Position numbers and translations under genes: made by a program | The notes under the pieces: generated by a model | What the model saw: the letters and a program-made list of their open reading frames with translations, nothing else | Told to the model about the DNA's origin: nothing | The model's database searches: none | Part shown: in pieces, positions 1 through 9,226 of the stretch | Numbering within the stretch: position 1 is the first letter of the stretch | Layout of the letters: each line of letters begins with the position of its first letter | From: Dehalococcoidia bacterium | GTDB taxonomy: Bacteria > Chloroflexota > Dehalococcoidia > SpSt-223 | Assembly (NCBI GenBank): GCA_026003895.1 | Contig: BPIC01000002.1 | Span: forward strand, 248,001-312,000 | Length of the DNA: 64,000 nucleotides | Direction of reading: 5' to 3'

Positions 1-393
1 GGTTTCGGTGTCGCCGGCGAGAATCGCCGCCGGAATCGGCGCCGCGCCGCGCCACCGCGGCAACAGCGAGGCGTGGACGTTCAGAATTCCGTGGGGCGGG
101 ATGCTGATAACATTGGGACGCAGAATTTGGCCGAAGGCGGCGACAACGATGACGTCCGGCTGGAGCGCGGCGAGTCGGTCCACCTCCTCGGGGGGGCGCA
201 GGGTCGCCGGCTGGAACACCGGCACGCCCAGCTCGAGGGCGGCGGTCTTGACTGGGGAGGGCGCGAGGCGTCGCCCGCGTCCGGCCGGCCGGTCGGGCTG
301 GGTATACACCGCGACGAGCTCGACGCCCGACGAGGCCAGCGCCCGCAGGGAAGGTACCGCAAATTCGGGCGTTCCCATAAAAACCACGCGCAT
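1..393 (-). CDS. fmt: Methionyl-tRNA formyltransferase, N-terminal part (cut by the window edge)
   Basis: The first 131 codons read from an ATG at 393 and run off the left edge. The product formylates the methionine on initiator tRNA, using 10-formyl-tetrahydrofolate, in the cytoplasm. The start [12 protein letters not shown] is typical of Fmt. The formyl-transferase signature [16 protein letters not shown] begins at Asn105 and carries the catalytic Asn105/His107 pair. About 60% of the usual ~310 residues is missing because of the window boundary, not a mutation. The gene diverges from the MFS gene at 496, so its promoter must lie in 394-495. Confidence 0.95.
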   Translation of the reverse strand, partial: MRVVFMGTPEFAVPSLRALASSGVELVAVYTQPDRPAGRGRRLAPSPVKTAALELGVPVFQPATLRPPEEVDRLAALQPDVIVVAAFGQILRPNVISIPPHGILNVHASLLPRWRGAAPIPAAILAGDTET

Positions 394-495
394 TGCTGAT
401 ACACCCGTGGGCCGACATTGCGCCGGGCCAGCCACGCTCCGGGCCCTGACTGATTGTACTGGCACTCGCGCCCACTTCCTCTCGGCCGCTCGAAC

Positions 496-1680
496 GTGAC
501 CGCTGGAGCGCCCCGCGGCTCGTTCGCCGTCCTGTTCACGATCGTCTTCCTCTCGATTGCCGGCACCGCGCTGATCGTGCCGCTCTTGCCGCTTTACGCG
601 ATCGCCTTCGGCGTGGACGGGGTAGCGATCGGAGTGGTGCTTGCGGTCTATCCGCTGATGCAACTGATCTTTTCGCCGCTTTGGGGGCGGTGGTCTGACC
701 GTTGGGGCCGTCGCCCGGTGCTGATCGCAAGCTTGATCGGCGCGACGCTGAGCTTCACCGTTGTTGGTGCCGCCGGTTCGTTTCCGGTGCTCGTCGCCGC
801 CCGAATTGTCGGAGGTATCTTCGCAGCGAACATCGCAACCGCCCAAGCCTACGCGGTAGACATCACCCCGCCCGAGCGGCGCACTCGGGTGCTCGGGTTG
901 CTCGGCGCGGCCTTCGGCCTTGGCTTCGTCGTGGGACCGGCGGTGGGTGGACTCCTCGGCCAATTCAACTTGAGCGCCCCGGCCTACGCCGCAGCGGCGC
1001 TCTCGCTGGTGAATGTCGTCGCGGCGCTCCTGTTTCTCCCCGAATCGCGGGCGGGCGCCCGTACTGCTCGGCCACGTCCCGCGCTGCGAGCAGCGCTTCG
1101 CCAGCCGGCGGGCGCACTGGCCATCGCCGTCTTCGGGCTCGTCTCGCTCGGCACGTCGGTCTCGCATCCGATTCTTCCGCTCTATGCGAAGGAGACAGTG
1201 GGCTTCGGACCGGCGGAGACCGGCCTCTTGTTCACCTCGATGGGCGCCGTGTCCGCGCTTAGTCAGGCGACCATCATCGGCCGGCTGACGCGGCGGTTTG
1301 GCGAGCACGTCGTCGTTCTCTTGGGTCTGGCGTTGCTCTTCGCGGGCGCGGCCGCCATGCCGCCGTTGACCGTCAACTTCGGTGGCGTCGGAATCGTGCT
1401 CGGTATGGCAATCATCACTGTGGCCGAGGCAATCACCGCTCCTGCCGCCACGGCGCTCGTCTCGCACGCCGCGCCACTGAGCGAGCAAGGGGCGATCCTC
1501 GGCGTGGGGCAGTCGGCAGGCGCGGGGGCGCGTGTCGTTGGGCCGCTGATCGGCGCCCAGGTGTTCGCTGCTCTTGGCGCGTACGCGGTGTTTATTGGCT
1601 GCGCGATAATCTTCGCCGTGACGCTGGGCGTCGCCGCTCGCGCGTGGCGCGCCGCCGCCGACCGACCCCGCGTGCGGTGA
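496..1680 (+). CDS. MFS transporter (drug-efflux type)
   Basis: This is a 394-residue, 12-helix major facilitator protein of the inner membrane, probably a proton-driven exporter of small molecules. Residues 64-74 ([11 protein letters not shown]) form MFS motif A between helices 2 and 3, and G-x(8)-G-P-x(3)-G-G-like motif C appears around residue 155 ([10 protein letters not shown]). The substrate cannot be read from the sequence. I chose GTG 496 because the hydrophobic first helix starts shortly after it; a TTG at 454 is in frame and would add 14 unconvincing residues. No clear Shine-Dalgarno precedes either start. Confidence 0.85.
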   Translation: MTAGAPRGSFAVLFTIVFLSIAGTALIVPLLPLYAIAFGVDGVAIGVVLAVYPLMQLIFSPLWGRWSDRWGRRPVLIASLIGATLSFTVVGAAGSFPVLVAARIVGGIFAANIATAQAYAVDITPPERRTRVLGLLGAAFGLGFVVGPAVGGLLGQFNLSAPAYAAAALSLVNVVAALLFLPESRAGARTARPRPALRAALRQPAGALAIAVFGLVSLGTSVSHPILPLYAKETVGFGPAETGLLFTSMGAVSALSQATIIGRLTRRFGEHVVVLLGLALLFAGAAAMPPLTVNFGGVGIVLGMAIITVAEAITAPAATALVSHAAPLSEQGAILGVGQSAGAGARVVGPLIGAQVFAALGAYAVFIGCAIIFAVTLGVAARAWRAAADRPRVR

Positions 1681-1694
1681 GAACGAGGTGCCGC

Positions 1695-3029
1695 ATGTCC
1701 GCCGACCGCATCCTGTCCACCGTGCGAACCGAGGGCGTCCGCTTTGTCCGCTTCGTCTGGACCGACAACGCTGGCCTCATCCGCGCCAAGGCTGTCCACA
1801 CGGTCTTTCTCGACCGCTACCTCGCCGGGGAGCGGGTGGGTATCACCGCCGCCTCGCCCGCCATGCCGGTGATGTACGACGCTGTCGCCGATGGCGCTGG
1901 CCTCTCGCCGGCCGGAGAGGCGTTTTTGCAAGCAGACTGGGACACCTTCACGGTGCTGCCGTATGCCCCCGGCTGGGCTCGCGTGCTGTGCGACGTTTGG
2001 GATGAAACCGGGCCGTGGGGTCATTGTCCGCGCAGCTTCCTACGGCGGATGGCCGGGCACGCCGCGGATGGCGGCATCGAGGTCATGGCCGCGTTCGAGA
2101 ACGAGTTTTATCTTCTGCGGCCCGACGGCGCCCCGCTCGACGCGACCGTCTTCGCCCAGTCGGCAGCGCTCGATGGGGCAAGCGATGTGCTGCTAGAAAT
2201 CGCCGAGGCGCTGGAGTCTCAGGGGGTCCGTCCCGAGCAGGTCTACGCCGAGTCCGGCGGCGGACAGTTCGAACTTCCGGTGCGCTATGCCGACGTGATC
2301 CGGGCTGCCGACCACCAAGTCATCTTTCGCGAGACGGTCCACGCCGTGGCCCGTCGGCACGGCCTGCGCGCCACCTTCCTTCCGAAGCCGTGGACCGATC
2401 GGGCGGGCAGCGGGGCGCACCTTCACCTTTCGCTTTGGCGCGACGGCCGAAACGTCGTCGCCGACCCGGACGACGGCTCGCGGTTGTCGGCGGTCGCCGA
2501 ACGGTTCTGCGCCGGTATCCTCTCCCATCTTCCGGCACTGATGGCGATCACCGCGCCCAGCCACAATTCGTTCAAGCGGTTCCAGCCGCACTCGTGGAGC
2601 GGCGCCTACACGTGCTGGGGCTACGGTAACCGCGAAGCTGCAATCCGGATCCCACCCTCAGGTCAGCCCGGGGGTCCACTCTCCAACTTCGAACTCAAAA
2701 CGAGCGATGCCACGGCGAACCCGTACCTTTCGCTCGGCGCGGTGATCGCCGCTGGGCTTGATGGCGTGCGAATGGAACGCCGCCTGCCCGAGCCGGTAGC
2801 TATCGATCCGGCCAACCTTGCTGAAGCCGAGCGCGCCAACCGCGGCATCCGGCGCCTCCCTTCGTCGCTCGGCGATGCGCTCGCCGCGCTCGACACCGAC
2901 CGTGTCTTGCTCGATGCCCTCGGCCCGGCGCTTGCCCGATCGTATCTTGCCGTCAAAAAGCTGGAGTGGAATGGGCTGCGCGACATGACGCATGAAGACG
3001 AGGTGAAGCTGCTGTTGGAGCGCTATTGA
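1695..3029 (+). CDS. Glutamine synthetase-like gamma-glutamyl ligase
   Basis: This is a 444-residue glutamine synthetase superfamily enzyme that uses ATP to join an amine to the gamma-carboxyl of glutamate or a related acid. Visible family blocks are F-E-N-E-F near residue 133 (metal-binding Glu), A-G-S-G-A-H-L-H near 236, N-S-F-K-R-F near 291 and R-I-P-P near 318. It is shorter than GlnA type I and lacks the adenylylation loop motif, so I read it as a GlnA-like or FluG-type enzyme rather than the main ammonia-assimilating one. ATG 1695 is preceded by GAGG. Its stop overlaps the next gene, an amidohydrolase, which suggests a two-step pathway. Confidence 0.85.
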   Translation: MSADRILSTVRTEGVRFVRFVWTDNAGLIRAKAVHTVFLDRYLAGERVGITAASPAMPVMYDAVADGAGLSPAGEAFLQADWDTFTVLPYAPGWARVLCDVWDETGPWGHCPRSFLRRMAGHAADGGIEVMAAFENEFYLLRPDGAPLDATVFAQSAALDGASDVLLEIAEALESQGVRPEQVYAESGGGQFELPVRYADVIRAADHQVIFRETVHAVARRHGLRATFLPKPWTDRAGSGAHLHLSLWRDGRNVVADPDDGSRLSAVAERFCAGILSHLPALMAITAPSHNSFKRFQPHSWSGAYTCWGYGNREAAIRIPPSGQPGGPLSNFELKTSDATANPYLSLGAVIAAGLDGVRMERRLPEPVAIDPANLAEAERANRGIRRLPSSLGDALAALDTDRVLLDALGPALARSYLAVKKLEWNGLRDMTHEDEVKLLLERY

Positions 3030-4156
3030 GGGTGCTTGATCTCAGCGCGATAGCGATTGTCGATCATCACTGTCACCCCATCCGCCGGCCAGACCAGCCA
3101 GTGACCTTGCGCGAGGCGTTTAGCGAAGCGGTTGACCCGCAGGCAATCGCCGATGGAGCGGAGACATTGCTCTTTCGCCGGACGCTCCGCGAGGTAGCCG
3201 AGCTGTACCAATGTGAGCCGACCGAAGCGGCCATCGAGGAGGCGCGCCGTAGTCTTGGCGGGGACGAGTCGCTTCGCCGCTGTTTTAGCGAGGCGCGCCT
3301 CGCGGCGCTGTTCGTCGACGAGGGCATTGGCGACGGCCAACTCCTGCCAGCCGAGGCCTTTCTCTCCGTGGCACCGATCCGGCGTGTGCTGCGAGTCGAA
3401 TCGGTAGCGACCGCGCTCATCTCCGAAGAGTCAACGTGGTCGGCGTTTGTCGAGCGATTGCGTACCGCGATTGCGACGCCCGGTCCGCAGGTGGTGGCGC
3501 TCAAGACCATCGTTGCCTACCGAACCGGCCTCGATGTCGGGCCGGCGGACGACGCTGCGGCCGCGGAGGTCTTTTTTCACCTTCGCCAGCAGCTATTGCG
3601 CGGGCGAGCGATTCGCCTTGCCCACCGGCCGTTGAACGATTGGCTGGTGCACGAGGCGGCGCGGGCCGCACGCCAAACCGGACTGCCGCTCCAAGTGCAC
3701 ACCGGCTTCGGCGATCCCGATCTTGACCTCCGGCGAGCGAACCCGCTTCTCCTCCGACCCTTGCTTGACCATCCGGCCTACCGAGAGACACGGTTCGTCC
3801 TCCTGCACGCCGGCTATCCGTTCGTCCGCGAGGCCGGTTGGTTGGCCTGGGTGTTGCCCAATGTCCTCCTCGACCTCGGCTTAGCCATCCCGCTGCTTTC
3901 GGTCGGCGGGATGCGGCGAACCATCGATGCTGCGCTCGAGTTGACGCCGCTGTCGAAGCTGCTTCTCTCGACCGACGGCGCTCTCGCGCCCGAACGATTC
4001 TTTTGCGCGGCGCGCTGGGGCCGGCGGGCGCTCGGCGAATCGCTCGCAGCGGCCGTGGGGGACGGCGACCTGACGGCAGGCGAGGCCGAAGCCGCGGCTG
4101 AAGCGATTCTCGCTGAGAACGCCCGCCGTTGGTACGGCTGGCCACCGGCCGCTTAG
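3026..4156 (+). CDS. Amidohydrolase (Amidohydro_2 / FluG N-terminal type)
   Basis: This is a 376-residue metal-dependent TIM-barrel hydrolase. The N-terminal H-H-C-H-P (His15 and His17) supplies two metal ligands, Q-V-H-T-G near 223 and L-L-H-A-G-Y-P near 260 supply further histidines, and S-T-D-G near 316 supplies the late Asp. This arrangement matches the amidohydrolase half of fungal and plant FluG proteins, where it is fused to a glutamine synthetase domain. Here the two halves are separate, adjacent genes that overlap by four bases (TTG start over the TGA stop). GTG at 3032 is an alternative start. Hydrolysis of a gamma-glutamyl or amide substrate is an inference; the true substrate is unknown. 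Confidence 0.8.
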   Translation: MRVLDLSAIAIVDHHCHPIRRPDQPVTLREAFSEAVDPQAIADGAETLLFRRTLREVAELYQCEPTEAAIEEARRSLGGDESLRRCFSEARLAALFVDEGIGDGQLLPAEAFLSVAPIRRVLRVESVATALISEESTWSAFVERLRTAIATPGPQVVALKTIVAYRTGLDVGPADDAAAAEVFFHLRQQLLRGRAIRLAHRPLNDWLVHEAARAARQTGLPLQVHTGFGDPDLDLRRANPLLLRPLLDHPAYRETRFVLLHAGYPFVREAGWLAWVLPNVLLDLGLAIPLLSVGGMRRTIDAALELTPLSKLLLSTDGALAPERFFCAARWGRRALGESLAAAVGDGDLTAGEAEAAAEAILAENARRWYGWPPAA

Positions 4157-5007
4157 GCGATTCCCTTCGCGCTCAGCCAGTCGACGATCCGGCTGGCGAT
4201 GGCGTCCGCGCCCTCTTCAATCATCAGCATGTGACCATGTCCCGGCATTCCCCAGTCGCGGCCGAGCATCACCAACTCCATCCCGAGATAGTCGGCACGG
4301 CGCTGCCAGTTCGCCTCCGGGATGAAATCCTGCTCGCCGCCAACAATGAGGCTCGGGATCTGGCGATAAAGACCCTCGCCGACCGGCGGAACGCCACCTG
4401 CCTGTTGAAAGTCGTTGTAGCTCGCTGGGCTTTCTGGAACGAGGGAACGATAGTAATTCTCGAAATGGGCCTTGGGAAAGCGCTCGCTCTTGGCAAAAAG
4501 CGCGTAGGCCGTCTCGCGGTCGAATCGGACTGGCTCGGCTTCCTCGCGCAACGGGCCGCCTCCAGCAACGAGATCTGGCGGCGAGACTGGCGCGACGAGG
4601 ACAACGGCGCGAACCGCGCCGCGTTGTTCGGCCGGCAGCGACGCGACGACGCGGTCGGTGACGTGCCCGCCCATACTGTGACCAACGATGATGAGCGGAC
4701 CCGCCTCGGCAACCACCTCGGTCAGGGCTGCGACGGCGCGGTCAAGGCGCATGGCCGGGAAATCTGGCGGCATCGGGGAGCGCCCGTGACCGGGCAAATC
4801 GACGGTGATGACGGGAAACCCCCGCCGAACAAACGAATCGCGCCAGCCTTCAGTGCCGTCGGGGAGAAACTCCCAACAGACGCCGGTGTGGCCGGCGCCG
4901 TGAACGAACAGCACCGAGACGCCTCGTCCGCCGTGCATCGGCGTGCGCTGCGCGACATACATCTGGTGCGGTGGGCGCCCAACATAGACGACCCGATCGA
5001 TGGACAT
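4153..5007 (-). CDS. Alpha/beta hydrolase
   Basis: This is a 284-residue alpha/beta-hydrolase-fold enzyme. The oxyanion loop is H-G-A-G-H near residue 36, the nucleophile elbow is G-H-S-M-G-G with Ser111, and the C-terminal catalytic histidine lies in G-H-G-H near 257. The G[14 protein letters not shown] block places it among small-molecule esterases, lactonases or C-C hydrolases. The substrate is not predictable. ATG 5007 follows a good GGAGGT ribosome site. The gene converges on the amidohydrolase, overlapping its last four bases, so the two stop codons interlock. Confidence 0.85.
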   Translation of the reverse strand: MSIDRVVYVGRPPHQMYVAQRTPMHGGRGVSVLFVHGAGHTGVCWEFLPDGTEGWRDSFVRRGFPVITVDLPGHGRSPMPPDFPAMRLDRAVAALTEVVAEAGPLIIVGHSMGGHVTDRVVASLPAEQRGAVRAVVLVAPVSPPDLVAGGGPLREEAEPVRFDRETAYALFAKSERFPKAHFENYYRSLVPESPASYNDFQQAGGVPPVGEGLYRQIPSLIVGGEQDFIPEANWQRRADYLGMELVMLGRDWGMPGHGHMLMIEEGADAIASRIVDWLSAKGIA

Positions 5008-5036
5008 GCAACCTCCACCGGCGCACGCTGAGGCGC

Positions 5037-5786
5037 TCAGTCGAGAACGGTGATTGGGATCGGTGTCCCCTTCGTCACAACGTAGGTGTGCTCGAATTGA
5101 GCCGAGAGCGAGCCGTCGATTGTTCGGATCGTCCAGCCGTCGGCCGCGGTCCTCGTATGGATCGCTCTCGTCGTCAAAAAGGGCTCGATTGTGACCACGG
5201 TCCCCTCTTCGAACCGCCGCTGCTCCTTGGGGTCGAAAAAGCCAGGAATGAAGTGCGGCTCCTCATGAATGTGCCGCCCGACGCCATGGGAGCCGAGGTC
5301 GCGGATGACCTTAAAGCCGGCGCGTTTCGCCTCCGCTTCGACGGCTTTGCCAACGAGATTCATAGGACGGCCAGCGCGGACGACGGCGGCGGCGGCCTGC
5401 TGTGCCCGGCGGGCGGCCTCGACCAGCCGCAGGCGCTTCGGTTCGGCCGGCGGCACGACGAAGGTCGCCCCCATGTCGGCCCAATAACCGTCTAGCTCGG
5501 CGGAAACGTCGATGTTGACGAGGTCACCCGGCTGAATGACACGCGGGCCGGGAATGCCATGCGCCGCCTCATCGTTCACGCTGATGCACGTCCACCCTGG
5601 GAACTTATAGGCGAGGATCGGCGCGGACTGTGCGCCGTGCGATCGAAGCACCCGCTCGCCGATGCGGTCGAGCTCGCCGGTCGTGATCCCGGCACGGAGA
5701 TGTGCCGCCATCTCGTTGAGCGTGAGGGCGCAGATGCGGCCAATCCGGCGCAATCCTTCGAGCTCTTCTTCGACCGTGACCACCAT
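5037..5786 (-). CDS. map: Methionine aminopeptidase, type I
   Basis: This 249-residue enzyme removes the initiator methionine from new proteins in the cytoplasm. All metal ligands of type I MetAP are present: Asp93 (in N-I-D-V), Asp104 (in W-A-D-M), His167 (in S-H-G-V-G), Glu201 (in E-P-F) and Glu232 (in F-E-H-T). His76 in H-G-I-P-G is the conserved substrate-side histidine. The length is typical for a type Ia enzyme without N-terminal extension. The gene sits 29 bases upstream of the alpha/beta hydrolase on the same strand, so the two may be cotranscribed. Confidence 0.96.
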   Translation of the reverse strand: MVVTVEEELEGLRRIGRICALTLNEMAAHLRAGITTGELDRIGERVLRSHGAQSAPILAYKFPGWTCISVNDEAAHGIPGPRVIQPGDLVNIDVSAELDGYWADMGATFVVPPAEPKRLRLVEAARRAQQAAAAVVRAGRPMNLVGKAVEAEAKRAGFKVIRDLGSHGVGRHIHEEPHFIPGFFDPKEQRRFEEGTVVTIEPFLTTRAIHTRTAADGWTIRTIDGSLSAQFEHTYVVTKGTPIPITVLD

Positions 5787-5835
5787 AGCCGACTGTCCTT
5801 CTCGGTGATTCTACCGTGCGCCGGTAGCACGACGG

Positions 5836-6327
5836 CTAGAAGGTGCGGCCGAGCCGTTGATCCCAGGGCTGCGGCGCGGCGACGCGGATCACCTCGTCCT
5901 CGCGGTCTCGCACGTAGAGATAGAGGTGGGCGAAAAACTCTTCTTCTGGCAGGGGATACGTCGGGTTGATGCAGAGGTAGGGGAACGGCCAAGGCTCCCG
6001 CACCCCCGGTGGCGTAATCACTTCAATGCGGCGCCCGACGCGCAGCCGGTAGACGACACCTGGGAACCGCCGGGACGGAAGGTCGAGATGTCCATCGCGA
6101 TTGAGCTGCTGCCACAACTCGTCGCCGAGCGTCGCGCGGGCGATCTCCCGCGCTCGGCGGCGCGCCCGCTCGTAGTCTTCTCGGGAGAAATCCCGCCCAG
6201 CGCTCCGTTTCGGCACCCACTCCCAATGTTGCGTCCATGGCAGTTCGAGCGGAGCGCCTTCGGCATCGAGTTGCTCCTCCGACGGCCTTCGGAGGAGCCG
6301 GTTGAGGAAGGAAGGAAGCCTAGCCAC
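5836..6327 (-). CDS. Hypothetical protein, acidic/basic mixed, soluble
   Basis: I do not recognise this family. The product is about 163 residues, soluble, without signal peptide or membrane segment. It has an Arg/Glu-rich helical middle (R-A-R-R-R-A-R-E-I-A-R) and a beta-rich C-terminal half (V-V-Y-R-L-R-V-G-R-R-I-E-V-I) ending in D-Q-R-L-G-R-T-F. Possible starts are TTG 6342, TTG 6333 and GTG 6327; I chose GTG 6327 because it overlaps the stop of the preceding gene (GTGGCTAG). Coupling to the 77-residue protein upstream suggests a two-gene unit of unknown role, possibly continuing into map 49 bases downstream. Confidence 0.6.
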   Translation of the reverse strand: MARLPSFLNRLLRRPSEEQLDAEGAPLELPWTQHWEWVPKRSAGRDFSREDYERARRRAREIARATLGDELWQQLNRDGHLDLPSRRFPGVVYRLRVGRRIEVITPPGVREPWPFPYLCINPTYPLPEEEFFAHLYLYVRDREDEVIRVAAPQPWDQRLGRTF

Positions 6328-6553
6328 CGGCAATCGGGGCAAGGATCTGATACTCCTCCGCTTTCGGGTCGAAGGGGCCGTGATCGATCACGTGCTGCCC
6401 GTCCACTTTCTTCGAGACGGCGCAGCCCGCCTCGCGTGCCTCGCGCAGGATCCGCTCGGCGATGGCAATCTGCGTGCGGGCTTCTTCGGTGTCGGTGGTG
6501 CTCCACTCGATCACCTGATGGCCTCGTCGGTTGGCGATGATGATTCGGCCCAT
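6320..6553 (-). CDS. Hypothetical small protein (77 residues)
   Basis: This is a small soluble protein of unknown function. It starts M-G-R-I-I-I-A-N-R-R-G-H and has a central amphipathic helix (T-E-E-A-R-T-Q-I-A-I-A-E-R-I-L-R-E-A) followed by a short beta-like tail. ATG 6553 has a good GGGAG ribosome site. It is the first gene of a minus-strand unit that reads on into the 163-residue unknown protein and perhaps map. There is no membrane segment or metal motif; the single Cys (G-C-A-V) is not part of a pair. The good ribosome site and coupling argue that it is real. Confidence 0.6.
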   Translation of the reverse strand: MGRIIIANRRGHQVIEWSTTDTEEARTQIAIAERILREAREAGCAVSKKVDGQHVIDHGPFDPKAEEYQILAPIAGG

Positions 6554-6701
6554 CGTGCTCCCTTTCCTGGCGCGTGCAGACGCCGCTTGATCCGCTCCGT
6601 GTCCGACGGCGCGTTCCCGCCGAGTTTACCGTTCATATCGCAGACGCGCAATGCTTCCGTTGGCGCAATGTTGGCGCACTGCGCACTGGTGCGAGGTCGG
6701 G

Positions 6702-6707
6702 TACACT
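6702..6707 (+). promoter_or_regulatory. Candidate -10 box for the cyclase/antiporter operon
   Basis: GGGTACACTC contains TACACT, a good sigma-70-type -10 hexamer, 40 bases before the GTG at 6748. No convincing -35 lies 16-18 bases upstream. The same GG-x-TACACTC context recurs before accC (47863), and TACACTC before the LLM oxidoreductase (53488), which supports a promoter role. Confidence 0.35.
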
Positions 6708-6747
6708 CTCAACCCGGCCGTCCGCGTCGGCTCGTCTGGGGTGTCGA

Positions 6748-7377
6748 GTGCTGGTCATCGACATTAGTGTCCCGATCGCGCCCACGCTGCCGGTCTATCC
6801 GGGGGACCCGCCGCCGCGGATCGCGCGTATCGCCGACTGCGCGCACGGTGACCTCGCCATCGTCTCGACGATTGCTGCCGCGGTCCACGTCGGGACCCAC
6901 GTCGATGCGCCCAGTCACTTCTTGCCCGACGGCGGCGGAGTCGAAACGCTCCCGCTCGATGCCTTGATCGGCGAAGCAGTAGTCGTGGATGTGACTGCTG
7001 CCCGGGGCCACCTTGACCGCACGACCTTGGAGCGACTCGGTCTTGCACCGGGCGAGCGGCGGGTGCTCTTCAAGACCGTGGGCGAGGACGCACTCGGCCG
7101 GCCGCATCCCGCCGCCGATTGGATCGGAATTCTCCCCGATGGAGCTGCTTGGCTGGTGGAGCAGGGCGTGCGGCTGGTGGGCGTCGACACGCTCTCGTGT
7201 GCTCCGCTCGACGACCCGGCGCCGACGCATCAGGTGCTGCTCCGTGCCGGAGTTGTCATTCTCGAAGGACTCGACCTACGCAGCGTCGCGCCGGGACGCT
7301 ACCACCTCGTTTGTCTCCCGCTCCGAATCCCCGGCGCGGACGGGTCGCCGGCGCGGGCTGTGCTGCTGGTCGAGTGA
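6748..7377 (+). CDS. Cyclase family protein (kynurenine formamidase-like hydrolase)
   Basis: This is a 209-residue metal-dependent hydrolase of the cyclase/KynB family. The signature H-V-G-T-H-V-D-A-P-S-H-F spans residues 47-58, with His47, His51 and Asp53 as the expected metal ligands and His57 nearby. D-I-S-V-P-I-A-P-x-L-P-V-Y-P-G-D at the start is also typical. KynB hydrolyses N-formylkynurenine, but relatives act on other amides and lactones and no kynurenine genes are nearby, so the substrate is open. GTG 6748 gives a family-like N-terminus. Its stop overlaps the next start by one base (TGATG). Confidence 0.85.
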   Translation: MLVIDISVPIAPTLPVYPGDPPPRIARIADCAHGDLAIVSTIAAAVHVGTHVDAPSHFLPDGGGVETLPLDALIGEAVVVDVTAARGHLDRTTLERLGLAPGERRVLFKTVGEDALGRPHPAADWIGILPDGAAWLVEQGVRLVGVDTLSCAPLDDPAPTHQVLLRAGVVILEGLDLRSVAPGRYHLVCLPLRIPGADGSPARAVLLVE

Positions 7378-8639
7378 TGGACGAGCCAGTCGCCTTTCGA
7401 TCTCTCCTCATCGTCTTCGCCATCGCCTTCCTTGCCCCCTTCGTCCTCGGCCTGACGCCCCGCTTCCGGTTGCCCGCTGTCGTGCTTGAGATCTTGATGG
7501 GCATCGTGGTCGGGCCGTCCGTCCTCGGCTGGGTACAGGTCGACTTGCCGCTCGAGGTGCTGGCGACGATTGGCGTGGCACTGCTGTTTTTCTTGGCTGG
7601 CGGGGAAGTGGAGATCGATCGCATCCCGCCCGAAATCGCTCGGATAGCGTTGTTTGGGTTCGCCCTCTCGGTGGTGCTGGCCTTCGCCGTCGCGTTCGGG
7701 CTCGCCGCTGCGGGCGTGATCGCCTTTCCCGTGGCAGTCGGCATCTTGCTGGTCTCATGTGGCCTCGGCGTTGTGGTGCCGGTGCTGAAGGACAGTGGCC
7801 AGCTTGGCCGCCCGTTTGGGGAGTTCGTGCTGACCGGGGCGACGTTGCGCGAGTTTGGCGCGGTGCTCCTCTTGACGCTCTTCTTGACGGCGGGGCAGGA
7901 GCGCCCGCTCGACCGCTTGGCGCTGGTAGCGGTCTTCCTCGTCTCATGCGGCGCCCTAGCGCTGACGCTCCGGCTCTTGACGCGCTTCAAGGGGTTGTCC
8001 GAAGTGCTCTACCGGCTGGCCGACACGACCGCTCAGATCCAAGTCCGTGGCGCGATGCTGCTGCTCGTGGTGTTTGCCGCGCTGGCCGAGGCCGTGAACT
8101 TGGAGATCATTCTGGGAACCTTTTTTGCTGGAATGCTTGTGATGCTCACGGACCGGCGTGCCGTGGGGCCACACGTGGAATTCCGCCAGAAATTGGAGGC
8201 GATCGGATTCGGCGTGTTCGTCCCAGTGTTTTTCATTGTCAGCGGCGTTCGATTTGACCTGCCGGCGTTGCTCTCCAGTCCGTTGGCGATGGCGCAAGCT
8301 CCCGTCGTCTTCTTGGCGCTGCTGGTCATTCACGGACTGCCGGCGGCGGTCTACCTGCCCTTCCTCGGTGGACGTGGGACCGTCGCGGCTGGCCTGCTCC
8401 AAGCGTCGTCACTTTCGTTCCTGGTAGCCGGATCGCAGATTGCGTTGGGGCTCGGGGCTCTCGACACCGCGACGGCGAGTGGCCTCGTGGCCGGCGGGCT
8501 GCTCTCTTCAGTGGTCTATCCGTTGCTCGCGCTGACCGTGCTCGGTGGGGCGCCGGCGCTCCTTCGACCGACTGCGTCGCTGACTGTCGTTCCCCGGCGC
8601 CTGCTGACACAGCACACCAAGCCGGGCGAGCCTCGCTAA
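7377..8639 (+). CDS. Cation:proton antiporter (CPA2 / KefB-type membrane domain)
   Basis: This is a 420-residue integral membrane protein with about 12 hydrophobic helices that fits the Na+/H+ exchanger (CPA2) fold. Helix-breaking segments such as [10 protein letters not shown] and [11 protein letters not shown] match the family. There is no C-terminal TrkA-N nucleotide-binding domain, so it resembles NapA-like rather than full KefB/C proteins. It probably exchanges Na+ or K+ for protons across the inner membrane. ATG 7377 overlaps the cyclase stop, so the two are translationally coupled, although no metabolic link is obvious. Confidence 0.85.
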   Translation: MDEPVAFRSLLIVFAIAFLAPFVLGLTPRFRLPAVVLEILMGIVVGPSVLGWVQVDLPLEVLATIGVALLFFLAGGEVEIDRIPPEIARIALFGFALSVVLAFAVAFGLAAAGVIAFPVAVGILLVSCGLGVVVPVLKDSGQLGRPFGEFVLTGATLREFGAVLLLTLFLTAGQERPLDRLALVAVFLVSCGALALTLRLLTRFKGLSEVLYRLADTTAQIQVRGAMLLLVVFAALAEAVNLEIILGTFFAGMLVMLTDRRAVGPHVEFRQKLEAIGFGVFVPVFFIVSGVRFDLPALLSSPLAMAQAPVVFLALLVIHGLPAAVYLPFLGGRGTVAAGLLQASSLSFLVAGSQIALGLGALDTATASGLVAGGLLSSVVYPLLALTVLGGAPALLRPTASLTVVPRRLLTQHTKPGEPR

Positions 8640-9226
8640 TCGCCTCTTCAGCGGCGGAAGGTCGCGAACGGCGTCACCTGGCCGCCGGTCGACGCTCGTG
8701 CTCGCCGGCTTTACCGGGGAGGTCGACCATTCACCAAGTGAGTTGGCCAGAGAAAACCTACCACGGGCAGTCGACGAAGTGCGCTTTCGGGCCACGACGA
8801 TGTTCTGCGACCATGTCCCCGCCAAGTGAGTTGGTCATCAGATCGACGAAGGTACGCGCAAGCGAGCGGCGGTGCGCCAACGGTCATCGATGGTCCACCT
8901 CGTGCTCGCAGTTCCTGCCTCACTTGGCACTGCCGGTTGTCTTGAAGCACTCCGCTCCCCGCTTCGAGGGTGGCCGGCTTCGGCGATTGCCTGATTGTCA
9001 ACGCCCGCAGATGCCAGACCGATCATCACAGGGCGCCACCGGTGCACCAGTTCGACCAACGCTGCTTCTTCGTCAGCGCGGCCTTCCGAGGAGCCCATGG
9101 TCTGCTGCGGAACCATCGCGCAGCTCCGCTGGAATATCCAATCGTCTCGTCCTTGGATGCCGAGACGATCCCACCACGCCTTGGGCTGAGCGACGCGCGA
9201 TAATCGTCACCGCGCTGTTGGGAGGG
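8640..9226. other. 587-bp region without a convincing gene
   Basis: Open frames exist on both strands, but none has a recognisable domain, good ribosome site or normal amino-acid composition. The large in-frame upstream extension of the glucosidase covers most of it but reads as Arg/Ser-rich noise. A 13-base element occurs twice (8734-8746 and 8822-8834). The region may be a decayed gene plus the glucosidase promoter; I cannot identify the remnant. Confidence 0.5.
8734..8834. repeat. Pair of 13-base near-palindromic direct repeats, 88 bp apart
   Basis: CCAAGTGAGTTGG occurs at 8734-8746 and again exactly at 8822-8834. Each copy has CCAA and TTGG arms around a five-base centre, and each is preceded within 3-7 bases by GACCAT. 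Two identical half-symmetric sites upstream of a gene look like regulator-binding sites or remnants of a small duplication. They lie about 390-480 bases before the glucosidase start. Confidence 0.5.

Noticed and set aside
8738-9226. In-frame 163-codon extension upstream of the glucosidase
   Set aside because: It is Arg/Ser/Pro-rich without similarity to GH63 N-termini, starts at a weak codon without ribosome site, and the enzyme's family-like sequence begins only after 9227.
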